NCBI GenBank assembly: GCA_905372035.1
Contig: CAJPNN010000001.1
Coordinates: 1 to 64,000, forward strand
Source: Bacillota bacterium
Lineage (GTDB): Bacteria > Bacillota > Clostridia > Peptostreptococcales > Anaerovoracaceae
Reading direction: 5' to 3'
DNA length: 64,000 nt
Every line of letters starts with the position of its first letter. Positions within the stretch are counted from its first letter, which is position 1. Shown in pieces: positions 18,637 to 27,900 of the stretch. A model generated the notes under the pieces. It was not told the DNA's origin. It was given only the letters and a program-made list of their open reading frames with translations, and searched no databases. The position numbers and the translations under genes were made by a program.

Positions 18637-20007
18637 ATGCAGGAAAAAAAAGAACTTAACAAGATGGGAGTTTTGCCTATCGGAAGATTGCTTGCAACTA
18701 TGAGTCTTCCGGCTATGCTTTCAATGCTGATATTGGCACTTTACAATATTGTGGACAGTATATTTGTCTCCAGAATAAGCGAAGAAGCTTTGGCGGCTGT
18801 TACACTTGCATTTCCGGCACAAATCATTATAATTGCTCTTGCTATAGGTACTGCGATAGGAACCAATTCACTGATTTCGAGAAGGTTGGGGAGCAAAGAT
18901 TTCGATGAAGCCGACAGCGCAGCAACTCACGGATTGGTTCTTGCAATTTGTAATTGGTGCATTTTAGCACTCTTCGGAATATTTGCGGGAAGAGCATTTA
19001 TGATGTTTTTTACGGATGATAAATACCTTTTGGAAAACGGAACGGTGTATCTGAGAATTTGTTGCATATTATCTTTCTTCACTTTTATACAGCTCAGTAT
19101 CGAAAAAATATTGCAGGCTACAGGAAATATGTTGTTTCCTATGATAAGCACCCTGACCGGAGCGGTCGTAAATATAGTACTTGATCCTATAATGATTTTC
19201 GGGCTGTTCGGCTTTCCGAGACTTGAAGTGGCAGGTGCCGCTATTGCAACGATCACGGGACAGTTTTGCGGTATGACGGTAGCTTTGCTGTTATTTTTCG
19301 GAAAAAAGCATCAGGTTAAAATTAAACTTAGAGGTTTCAGATTTGATAAAGACATATTAAAAAAAATATATGCAGTAGGATTTCCGGCAATGCTTATGCA
19401 GGTGATGGTATCTATTCTGGTATTTGCTATAAATGGAATACTTATAGCTTTCAGCAAGACGGCGGTGGCGTTTTTAGGAATATATTTCAGGGTACAGTCA
19501 TTTATATTTATGCCTGTTTTCGGATTATGTCAGGGAACGATGCCTATTTTAGGATATAATTACGGTGCGAGAAACAAGGACAGATTTATGAAGACTTTTT
19601 GGCTTGCAATTAAGGTCGGAGTTTTTGTTATGGCTTTGGGAATGGCATTATTTATGATTTTTCCGAGAGAAATTTTGAGTGCATTTGATGCTAATGAAAA
19701 TATGTACAAGCTTGGAATACCTGCACTTAGGATCATCTGTTTGTGTTTTATTCCGGCAGCGTTCGGAATAATATCTTCAACCATGTTTCAATCAATAGGT
19801 AAGGGTAAATACAGTCTTTTTGTATCGCTTCTTCGCCAGCTTATACTTATACTTCCGATAGCTTGGCTTTTAGCCGAATATTTTGGAGTCGGTGCAGTCT
19901 GGTGGGCTTTTCCTATAGCGGAAACAGTTGCACTTATATTTTCTACAATACTTTTCAGAAAAATCTACAGAGAAGAAATAAAACCTATGAATATAAATCA
20001 ATGTTAA
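18637..20007 (+). CDS. MATE-family multidrug/cation antiporter
   Basis: 456 residues with about twelve hydrophobic segments, consistent with MATE transporters that export drugs or metabolites using Na+ or H+ gradients. I start at ATG 18637, about ten bases after GAGGGTGG; GTG 18628 overlaps that site. Typical features are ATMSLPAMLSMLILALYN at the first helix, SRRLGSKDFDEAD in the first loop, and the repeated-half pattern with VGFPAMLMQVMVSIL and FGLCQGTMPILGYNYGA in the second half. The substrate cannot be inferred. It stands alone between rnpB and the flavoenzyme gene. Confidence 0.9.
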   Translation: MQEKKELNKMGVLPIGRLLATMSLPAMLSMLILALYNIVDSIFVSRISEEALAAVTLAFPAQIIIIALAIGTAIGTNSLISRRLGSKDFDEADSAATHGLVLAICNWCILALFGIFAGRAFMMFFTDDKYLLENGTVYLRICCILSFFTFIQLSIEKILQATGNMLFPMISTLTGAVVNIVLDPIMIFGLFGFPRLEVAGAAIATITGQFCGMTVALLLFFGKKHQVKIKLRGFRFDKDILKKIYAVGFPAMLMQVMVSILVFAINGILIAFSKTAVAFLGIYFRVQSFIFMPVFGLCQGTMPILGYNYGARNKDRFMKTFWLAIKVGVFVMALGMALFMIFPREILSAFDANENMYKLGIPALRIICLCFIPAAFGIISSTMFQSIGKGKYSLFVSLLRQLILILPIAWLLAEYFGVGAVWWAFPIAETVALIFSTILFRKIYREEIKPMNINQC

Positions 20008-20009
20008 AG

Positions 20010-20055
20010 GGTATAATAAGCGCAAAGAGACAATGATCGTTGAGCTTATTATACC
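20010..20055 (+). repeat. 12-bp perfect inverted repeat after the MATE gene
   Basis: GGTATAATAAGC (20010-20021) is the exact reverse complement of GCTTATTATACC (20044-20055), with a 22-base loop. No T run follows, so it is not a classical terminator. It may end the MATE transcript or be a regulatory stem for the next gene. Confidence 0.6.
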
Positions 20056-20101
20056 GGGATAGCAGTATGAACATTTTACATTACGGTAAAATTGCATATG
20101 T

Positions 20102-20135
20102 CTTATTCATGCCGTATAGTCGCATTATGAATAAG
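20102..20135 (+). repeat. 9-bp perfect inverted repeat upstream of the flavoenzyme gene
   Basis: CTTATTCAT (20102-20110) is mirrored by ATGAATAAG (20127-20135). It lies about 65 bases before the start at 20198, a place suited to an operator or a leader hairpin. Confidence 0.5.
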
Positions 20136-20197
20136 CTGCAAATAATCCGGTGAATAGAAGGCGGCAGGTTTTGTAAATTTTAAAAGGAGAATTGGCT

Positions 20198-21709
20198 ATG
20201 AAGCAGTATGATGTGATCGTTATAGGAACCGGGGCAGGAAATATAATTTTAGACTATGCTTTAGAAAAAGGTCTTAAAGCGGCACAGATCGAAAAAGGAA
20301 AGTTCGGAGGAACGTGTCTTAATAAAGGCTGCATACCTACAAAAGTTATGGTTACGGCTGCGGATATGATAAGACAAGCCCGGAATGCGGAAGAAATAGG
20401 TGTAGATATAGGTTCGGCAAAGATAAATTGGGACAAACTGAAAAACAGAGTATGGAAGAAAATAGACGGGAATCAGTATATACATGATGTATATACAAAC
20501 ATGAGAGGGCTGGATGTTTATAAGGGGGAAGCTTATTTTACAGCTCCAAAAACCTTAAAGGTGAGATATACGGACGGAAGTCGGTCGGAAGAAATAGCTG
20601 CGGATAAAATTTTTATTGCAGCCGGAGCGGAAACCAATGTGCCTGAAATTGAAGGATTGGAACAGACGGGATACTTAACCAGTGAGAAACTTTTCGGGAA
20701 TATGTTTCCTGAAAAACCTTTTAAAGAGCTTATAATACTTGGAGGAGGTCCTATAGGCTGTGAATTTGCACACTTTTTCAGTGCAGCGGACACTAAGGTT
20801 AAAATTGTACAGAGGAATGTCAGATTGCTGCCTAAAGAAGATTATGATATATCTATGGAGCTTCAAAAGGCTATGCAAGACTTCGGAGTGGAAATGCATT
20901 TCGGGGTGAACACCGTAAAAGTTCAATATAAAGACGGAAAAAAAATTGTAACACTTTCTGAAAAAGAGACAGGGAAAGCCTATGAAATTTCAGGCGATGA
21001 AATTTTAGTGGCGCCGGGAGTAAGAGCCGCTACAAAAGCGTTAAACTTAGAAGTCACAGATATAAAAACGGACGCCAAGGGGAACATAATAACTAATGAG
21101 TTTCTTGAAACGACGGAAGAAAACGTCTGGGCAATAGGTGATGTGAACGGGAACAGGAATTTCAGACATGTAGCCAATCATGAAGCGGATGTGGTGTCAC
21201 ATAACCTGTTTTTTGCTGACGGTCCCGCCGATTACAGGTGGGTGGACTATGATTTGACACCTGCTGTTACATACACATATCCCCAGGTTGCACATGTGGG
21301 GCTTAATAAGGAGGAAGCGGAGAGGAGAGGATATGATGTAGCTGTCGGAATGCATTATTTTTATGAAACTGCAAAGGGATATGCACTCGGATTTTCACCA
21401 CGATCCTCTTTAAAACCGTTTATTAAGGTAATAGCGGAGAAAAAGACCGGGAAGCTGCTCGGAGCACATATAATAGGACCCGAAGCATCGGTACTGATTC
21501 AGCCGTTTATAAATTTGATGAGTGCGGGCGAAAACGTGATAAAGCCGGTCAACCCTGATGTGGGATCAGAGCTTACAAAAAAACTTAGAGCTGAAAAACT
21601 TACCAGATATTTGGATCCGCACTATGCTTCCACAATAAAAGAGACTATGATTCCGCATCCGTCTCTTCAGGAAGCAACTATGTGGACACAATATTATTTA
21701 AAGTATTAG
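20198..21709 (+). CDS. Dihydrolipoamide dehydrogenase-like pyridine nucleotide-disulfide oxidoreductase
   Basis: 503 residues from ATG 20198, eight bases after GGAG. The FAD site is VIVIGTGAGN, and the redox-active disulfide is Cys40/Cys45 in GGTCLNKGCIPTK. The NAD(P)-binding motif is ILGGGPIGCEFAHFF, the second FAD motif is ENVWAIGDVNG, and the C-terminal dimer domain ends IPHPSLQEA. Chemistry is therefore NAD(P)H-disulfide exchange. No 2-oxoacid dehydrogenase, glycine cleavage or lipoyl carrier gene is adjacent, so the substrate is open; low-molecular-weight disulfides or mercuric ion reduction are alternatives. Confidence 0.88.
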   Translation: MKQYDVIVIGTGAGNIILDYALEKGLKAAQIEKGKFGGTCLNKGCIPTKVMVTAADMIRQARNAEEIGVDIGSAKINWDKLKNRVWKKIDGNQYIHDVYTNMRGLDVYKGEAYFTAPKTLKVRYTDGSRSEEIAADKIFIAAGAETNVPEIEGLEQTGYLTSEKLFGNMFPEKPFKELIILGGGPIGCEFAHFFSAADTKVKIVQRNVRLLPKEDYDISMELQKAMQDFGVEMHFGVNTVKVQYKDGKKIVTLSEKETGKAYEISGDEILVAPGVRAATKALNLEVTDIKTDAKGNIITNEFLETTEENVWAIGDVNGNRNFRHVANHEADVVSHNLFFADGPADYRWVDYDLTPAVTYTYPQVAHVGLNKEEAERRGYDVAVGMHYFYETAKGYALGFSPRSSLKPFIKVIAEKKTGKLLGAHIIGPEASVLIQPFINLMSAGENVIKPVNPDVGSELTKKLRAEKLTRYLDPHYASTIKETMIPHPSLQEATMWTQYYLKY

Positions 21710-21714
21710 TAAAA

Positions 21715-21755
21715 AAAACGCTGTAATCATTATAGGAAGATGAGTACAGCGTTTT
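21715..21755. terminator. Bidirectional terminator between convergent genes
   Basis: AAAACGCTGTA (21715-21725) pairs perfectly with TACAGCGTTTT (21745-21755). A-rich and T-rich flanks on both sides suit termination of the flavoenzyme gene (plus) and codA (minus). Confidence 0.85.
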
Positions 21756-21804
21756 AAGTTTTTGGAAAGCCTGAAATTAGGCGAAAATTCCACGATACTG
21801 TCAA

Positions 21805-23091
21805 TTAAAGTTTAAAGTCTACATCATAGGTTTTACCGTCATAGAAAGATACAGTTCTTTTTGCAGGGACAGTTTGAGAAATTACTTTGCCTTTTCTTAT
21901 TACATACAGACATTCTGCTTGCAGTCTTATAGCTTCAAAAGGATTTTCAGCATCCAGGATTATTAAGTCCGCACTGTTTCCGGGCTTGATTCCGTAATCT
22001 GAAAGATGCATAGTTTTGGCTGAATTTGTTGTGATCATATCAAAAAGAGTGTTTACCTGTTCATATCCGTTAAGCTGTGCCGTGTGCATAAGCAGATATG
22101 CAGCTGAGAGCATGTTTCCTTTTCCCATGGAATACCACGGATCCATTATCGAATCGTGTCCTATGCTTACGTTTACACCTTTTTCCAAAAGTTCATCGAC
22201 TCTTGTACATCCTCTTTTTCTCGGATATCCGTCCGTTCTGTTTTGCAGAACGGTGTTGTCAAAAGGATTTGTTATCATATTTATCTTTGCTTTTGCAAGG
22301 TTTCCTATCAATTTAAATGCATAGTCATTGTTATAATTATGCATTGCGGTAGTGTGACTTGCCGTTGCTCTGTCGAAAAACTCGCGATTTATACTTTCTT
22401 TAGCCATGACTTCAACAAAACGTGAGTGAGGATCTCCGGTCTCATCAATATGTATATCTATAAGCCTGTCATATTTTTCAGCAAGATCATATATGAGTTC
22501 GACTTCTTTGACACCGTCTTCTCTTGTGTATTCGATATGGGGTGCGCCGCCTATGACATCAACTCCCATTTTTACGGCTTCTTCAAGCAGATCTCTATTG
22601 ATTTTATTGGTAAAGACGGCATCCTGAGGGAAAGCCACGACTTGTATATCAATAAGCTCTTTTACTTCCTCTTTGAGTGCGAGCAGGCATTTTACGGTTC
22701 GCAATGTAGGATCTGTGCAGTCGGCGTGTGTCCTTACTCTCAGGACACCGTTTGCCGCATACCATTTTATTACTTCACGAGCATTATTCATCAGGATATC
22801 ATCTGTAAGAGTGCTTTTCCATTCTCCCCATATATCTATCGCTTCAAGCAGGGTTCCCGAATTGTTCTGCCTTTTTAATTTCCCGGATACCAGTACGGCA
22901 TCCAAATGAACGTGAGGATCTACTAAAGGCGGTGCAACGAGATTGCCCTGAGCATCTATGGTTTCAATGTTATCCGTTTTGTTAAAATTTATTTTTTTTG
23001 CGATTTCTTTTATTTTTCCGTCACTGATAAGTATTTCATTAAGTGAATCCGAGTCTTTCAAAGCGGCATTTTTTATCAGAATATTTTTCAT
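21805..23091 (-). CDS. codA: Cytosine deaminase-family amidohydrolase
   Basis: 428 residues. It probably converts cytosine to uracil and ammonia. It is an amidohydrolase TIM barrel with the metal motif DPHVHLDAV, the RVRTHADCTDP strand, the catalytic IDIHIDETGDP, the histidine in ASHTTAMHN, and NVSIGHDSIMDPWYSMG holding the final aspartate. These match CodA. Its partner codB is directly upstream on the same strand. The ATG has no good ribosome site of its own; a strong one serves a ten-codon minicistron ending just before it. Related deaminases of other ring amines cannot be excluded. Confidence 0.88.
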   Translation of the reverse strand: MKNILIKNAALKDSDSLNEILISDGKIKEIAKKINFNKTDNIETIDAQGNLVAPPLVDPHVHLDAVLVSGKLKRQNNSGTLLEAIDIWGEWKSTLTDDILMNNAREVIKWYAANGVLRVRTHADCTDPTLRTVKCLLALKEEVKELIDIQVVAFPQDAVFTNKINRDLLEEAVKMGVDVIGGAPHIEYTREDGVKEVELIYDLAEKYDRLIDIHIDETGDPHSRFVEVMAKESINREFFDRATASHTTAMHNYNNDYAFKLIGNLAKAKINMITNPFDNTVLQNRTDGYPRKRGCTRVDELLEKGVNVSIGHDSIMDPWYSMGKGNMLSAAYLLMHTAQLNGYEQVNTLFDMITTNSAKTMHLSDYGIKPGNSADLIILDAENPFEAIRLQAECLYVIRKGKVISQTVPAKRTVSFYDGKTYDVDFKL

Positions 23092-23094
23092 AGC

Positions 23095-23127
23095 TTAATT
23101 TGTATGATTAATTGAAAGTTGAATCAT
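23095..23127 (-). promoter_or_regulatory. Ten-codon minicistron in front of codA
   Basis: GAAAGGAG (complement of 23131-23138) precedes an ATG at 23127 that opens a frame of ten codons (MIQLSINHTN). It stops at TAA three bases before the codA ATG. codA lacks its own Shine-Dalgarno, so ribosomes finishing this peptide may re-initiate at codA. The peptide sequence itself suggests no function. Confidence 0.45.
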
Positions 23128-23188
23128 ACTCTCCTTTCCATTTTAATGTTTGTGTAATAATGCATTATATGTTTAATTTTATATTTTA

Positions 23189-24511
23189 TTATACATACTC
23201 AGCATCATCGCTAACCCGGTGTGCATCGGGATCACCTAACGCTACAAATATTTTATGGAATAAAGGCATTGTTATAACAGCTGCGAGTATTCCCTGCAAA
23301 GTGGGTATTCCTATGTTGTATTTTCCTGTGAAATAAGCTGTAGCGCAGCCTAAAGCGTAAGCGAGCAGCGGGGCAAGACGTATTTTTCTGAAAGTCACAT
23401 ATTCCATTTTAGGAAGTTTTCTTTTGCTCACGAATAAATAGTCTCCTATGATTGCACCGCCCAGAGGAGGTATGAATGTACCGAAAATACCGAGCATAGG
23501 GATGAATATTGTGGAAACGCCGGCTATAGCCATTATCAGTGCTATTATTATACCCCCGAGAATAAAAGGGTTTTTATTGTTTTTGCCGAACATTTCCGCA
23601 CCGGCAACTCCGAAAGCATATGCGGTTGCATTATTCGTAGTCCATATATTGAGTGTCAGGATGATCAAAGCCCATACGGTCAGACCCATTTTTATCATGA
23701 GTTCAATGAGGTCTCCGGTATTAAATACAAGACCGCCGAGCATTCCTGAAAATACCATTACACCGTTGCCTAATAAAAAACCGAGCAGACCTGCGATAAA
23801 TGCCGTTCGTGCATTTTTTGCAAATCTTGCCCAGTTTGCCGCTTGTGTTCCTCCGGAAGCGAATGTGCCGACGATTACGGTTATTGCGCTTGTAACGGTC
23901 ATTTCGTTGGTAGGAACTATAGATCGTATGGCATTTAAGCTTCCCGCTTCTTTTATTGCCATGTACATTACTATTATCATGAGAGCACCCATAAGAGGGA
24001 TTGCGACGTAAGATACAAGAGCCATGGCTCGCACTCCGTATAAGGCGGTTACTCCCATTATAACGCCCCAGAACAGTATGAAAAATACTTTTGCAGCGAA
24101 TGAATTGAAGCCCAAACCGCTCGAAAAAAGCATTCCCATGTATTCGGCGGTTATAGCGTACCAGAATACCTGCGTGCCTCCAAGTATTATGTCTGCCCAT
24201 TTTGCTCCGGCTTTTCCGAGAGTATATCGTGAGAGCAGAACCGATGTGAGCCCGGTTTTGGCGCCGATGGCACATATTGATGCAACGTATACGCCGAGTA
24301 TAAGACTTCCGACCAGGATTATCCATAAGAGATTATCAAAGTTGAAAGCCGCTCCTAAAGATGCTCCGGAAGCCATCGTAGGGGTAAAGAAAGTAAATCC
24401 GATGAGAACCGCGCTTATAGGCAGGAGCCCTTTTCTTGCGGTGGCGGGGACATGATCCAGAGGATAGTCATTGTCAAAAGCGTCTTCTTTTTTCTTTTTG
24501 AAATCAGTCAT
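23189..24511 (-). CDS. codB: Cytosine permease, NCS1 family
   Basis: 440 residues and about twelve transmembrane segments. The N-terminus DYPLDHVPATARKGLLPIS and the following TFFTPTMASGASLG are close to CodB of the nucleobase:cation symporter-1 family; TQVFWYAITAEYMG and the GTFASGGTQAANWARF loop also fit. It should import cytosine with a proton or sodium ion for deamination by codA. The start follows GGAGGTG. It is the first gene of a two-gene minus-strand operon whose promoter region holds repeated TGATAA sites. Confidence 0.9.
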   Translation of the reverse strand: MTDFKKKKEDAFDNDYPLDHVPATARKGLLPISAVLIGFTFFTPTMASGASLGAAFNFDNLLWIILVGSLILGVYVASICAIGAKTGLTSVLLSRYTLGKAGAKWADIILGGTQVFWYAITAEYMGMLFSSGLGFNSFAAKVFFILFWGVIMGVTALYGVRAMALVSYVAIPLMGALMIIVMYMAIKEAGSLNAIRSIVPTNEMTVTSAITVIVGTFASGGTQAANWARFAKNARTAFIAGLLGFLLGNGVMVFSGMLGGLVFNTGDLIELMIKMGLTVWALIILTLNIWTTNNATAYAFGVAGAEMFGKNNKNPFILGGIIIALIMAIAGVSTIFIPMLGIFGTFIPPLGGAIIGDYLFVSKRKLPKMEYVTFRKIRLAPLLAYALGCATAYFTGKYNIGIPTLQGILAAVITMPLFHKIFVALGDPDAHRVSDDAEYV

Positions 24512-24524
24512 ATTGCACCTCCAA

Positions 24525-24631
24525 TGATAAATTCATTATCAATACAAAGATTTGGCATTGATAAGACGTAAGAAAAGAAATATATAATTGATAAAATATT
24601 ATCATAATATATTAACATTGCTTTTTGTAAA
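24525..24631 (-). promoter_or_regulatory. codBA promoter with repeated TGATAA/TTATCA operator-like sites
   Basis: On the minus strand TTTACA (complement of 24626-24631) and TATTAT (complement of 24604-24609), 16 bases apart, form a candidate promoter. Two inverted repeats share half-sites: TGATAA-N4-TTATCA at 24589-24604, directly after the -10, and TGATAA-N5-TTATCA at 24525-24541, near the ribosome site. Single TGATAA copies occur at 24559 and 24658. A perfect palindrome, ATTGCTTTTT-GT-AAAAAGCAAT, spans 24617-24638. The layout looks like a repressor-controlled promoter, but the region is AT-rich. Confidence 0.45.
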
Positions 24632-24726
24632 AAGCAATAGCACAAAATTTATAAAATTGATAAATTTTCCACAGTTATAACATATGTTTGACAACGGTAG
24701 AACAAGCAGAATGTGATTAAAATCTT

Positions 24727-24957
24727 GCTCTATACGAAACAGAGCTTTTGTGTTATAATAAGCCATCGATTATGAAATGTTAAAAAACCCTATAGGTTGT
24801 GGTAAAATAGAAGAAACATATCATGAAAGCACAATATGTGTCGAAGCAAAAATCCGTTGTAATATGGATTTTCTTTTGTGAAAGCAGCGAAAAACCGTAA
24901 AGAAAATGTTAAAAATTACACTTACGGTAGTCGATATTATATAAAGAGGAGAAATAT
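24727..24957 (+). promoter_or_regulatory. Promoter and structured leader of the dehydratase activase
   Basis: An extended -10 promoter, TG-T-TATAAT, lies at 24751-24759. The leader of about 190 bases has two stems: AAAATCC/GGATTTT at 24849-24872 followed by a T-rich stretch, and ACCGTAA/TTACGGT at 24894-24928 just before the ribosome site AGAGGAG. A small stem GCTCT/AGAGC (24727-24745) with TTTT lies before the promoter. Together with the codB side this fills the 446-base divergent gap; I see no further gene in it. Confidence 0.45.
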
Positions 24958-27900
24958 ATGAAGTTAGGGATTGATATAGGATCTACGACTGTTAAACTCG
25001 TTCTTTTGGATGAGTCCGATAATATAGTATATAAGAAATATGAAAGGCATATGTCAAATGTATTTGATAAAGTTAAAGAATTGCTTTCAGACCTGTCTCA
25101 AAATTTTGATATTACTGAAGAGGTATCCGTTTGCATAACGGGATCGGGCGGGCTTTCGCTTGCAACGCTCATAGGGGTGGCGTTTGAACAGGAAGTTATA
25201 GCGGCAGGAGAAGCTATAATAAAATATATACCGGATACGGACGTTGCTATTGAGCTTGGAGGAGAAGACGCCAAGATAACGTTTTATGGAAATACGGTCG
25301 AGCAAAGAATGAACGGAACCTGCGCAGGAGGTACGGGAGCATTTATAGATCAGATGGCTGTTTTATTAAATACGGATGCATCAGGGCTTAATGAGCTTGC
25401 AAAAAAATATAAAACGATATATCCGATAGCTGCAAGATGTGGAGTTTTTGCTAAAACGGATATACAGCCTCTTATAAACGAGGGAGCATCCGGCGAGGAT
25501 CTTTCGGCATCCATTTTTCAGGCAGTGGTTAATCAGACGATTTCAGGGCTTGCATGCGGCAGAGTTATAAAAGGTAACGTGGCTTTTTTAGGGGGGCCGC
25601 TTTCATTTTTATCTGAATTAAAAAAGAGATTTATAGAAACGCTTGAACTTGAGGAAGAGCAGATAGTTTCTCCGGATAACGGAGAATATTTTGTTGCACT
25701 CGGTGCGGCATTGCTTTCAGTTAAAAAAAATACTTTTTCAATTAAAGAACTTGTTAATAAAATGAACAGTGCCAATCCTGAAAATATGGCACAGGCGAAA
25801 CACCTTTCACCGCTGTTTAAAAACAGGGAAGAATATCGACTTTTTAAAGAGAGGCACGATAAAGAAAAAATAGAAAGAGCGGATATAGCTATTGCGAAAG
25901 GTAAGGCATTTTTAGGCATAGATGCGGGTTCAACCACTACGAAAGCCGCACTTATAGATGACAATAAAAGGCTTTTATATTCTTTTTATAAGAATAATGA
26001 GGGTGATCCTATAAAGTCGGTTATCAAAATGTTAAGAGAACTTTATGAGATTATGCCCGAGGGACTTGTGATAGGAAGAACTACCGTGACAGGATATGGT
26101 GAAGGGCTTATAAAAGCTGCGTTTAAGGCTGATTCGGGTGAAATAGAGACTATGGCGCATTACAGAGCGGCGGAACAGTTTTTGCCGGGAGTAGAGTTCA
26201 TTCTCGATATAGGCGGTCAGGATATGAAATGTATGAAGATAAAAGACGGAGCGATATATAATATCATGCTTAACGAAGCGTGTTCATCAGGATGCGGATC
26301 TTTTATAGAAACCTATGCAAAGTCGGTAAATATGAAGATAGAAGATTTTGCTAATGAAGCCTTGTTTGCGGAAAGCCCGGTTGATTTGGGTACGAGATGT
26401 ACCGTTTTTATGAATTCTAAAGTTAAACAGTCTCAAAAAGAGGGAGCTACGATAGGAGAGATTTCTGCGGGGCTTTCATATTCAGTTATAAAAAACGCAT
26501 TATATAAAGTAATCAAACTCAGAAATACCGATGAGGCCGGTGAAAAGATAGTAGTTCAGGGCGGAACATTTTTAAACGATGCCGTACTTAAAAGTGTTGA
26601 AAGCATTTTGGGTAAAGAGGTTGTAAGACCCGATATAACAGGACTTATGGGAGCATACGGAGCTGCTATAGTGGCAATGAACCAATATAGAGAGGGAGAA
26701 GTATCAAATATAATAAGCTGCAGAGAGCTGGACGGATTTTCGGTTGAAAGCACTCATACAAGATGTAAAAAATGTGAAAATAACTGTATGCTTATCATAA
26801 ATACGTTTGCGGATAAAAGTCGTTTTGTAACAGGTAACCGCTGTGAGAGAGGTGCGGGTAAAGATAGGACAAGTACCGACGTACCCAATTTATATGCATA
26901 TAAGTATAAGAGACTTTTTAATTATGAATCTTTAAAGAAAAATGAAGCGTCAAGGGGTGAAATAGGAATTCCGAGAGTACTTAATATGTATGAGAACTAT
27001 CCGTTTTGGCATACATTTTTTACTGAATTGAAGTTTAGAGTGGTATTGTCGCCGCAGTCATCAAAGAATATATACGAAAGCGGTATGGAAACGATATCGA
27101 GCGATACTGCATGCTATCCTGCCAAATTGGTTCACGGGCATATAAAATGGCTTGCTAAAAACGGCGTGAAGACAATATTTTATCCCGGCATAAACTATGA
27201 AATAAAGGAAAATGATAATGTAAATAACCATTATAACTGTCCGATTGTAGCAACTTACCCTGAAGTTATAGCGGGAAATATGAATGATGTTTTTAAGGAA
27301 TGTAACGTTGAGTTTATCCACAATTTTATACCTTACGATAATGACAAAAAAATGATAAAGGCTTTAAGCAAAATTTTTGAGATGAGAGGAATTTCTTACG
27401 GAGAAGTAAAAAAGGCTGTTGTTAAAGCCAGAGCCGAGGATATAAAGTTTAAATCCGAGATAAGAGAAAAAGGCTTGGAAACAGTAAAATATATTCAGGA
27501 AAAAGGATTAAAAGGAATTGTTTTGGCGGGTAGACCTTATCATTTGGATCCCGAAATAAATCATGGAATGGATCTGCTTTTAAATTCATTCGGCTTTGCG
27601 GTTCTTACGGAAGATTCCGTGGAATGGCTGTGCAAAACCGAGACTAAATTAAGGGTTTTGGATCAATGGACATACCATTCAAGACTTTATCGTGCCGCAA
27701 AATATGTAGGAACACTGGATAATGTTGAGCTTATACAGTTAAATTCATTCGGTTGCGGGCTTGATGCGGTGACTACCGATCAGGTGGAAGAGATATTGCG
27801 GATGAAAAATAAACTTTATACAGTTTTAAAAATAGATGAAGGATCCAATCTCGGAGCGGCAAAGATCAGAATAAGATCGTTAAAGGCGGCAATGGAAGAA

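Noticed and set aside
23448..24455. Long plus-strand open frames opposite codB
   Set aside because: They are antisense frames of a conserved membrane protein, with no ribosome sites and no recognisable domains.
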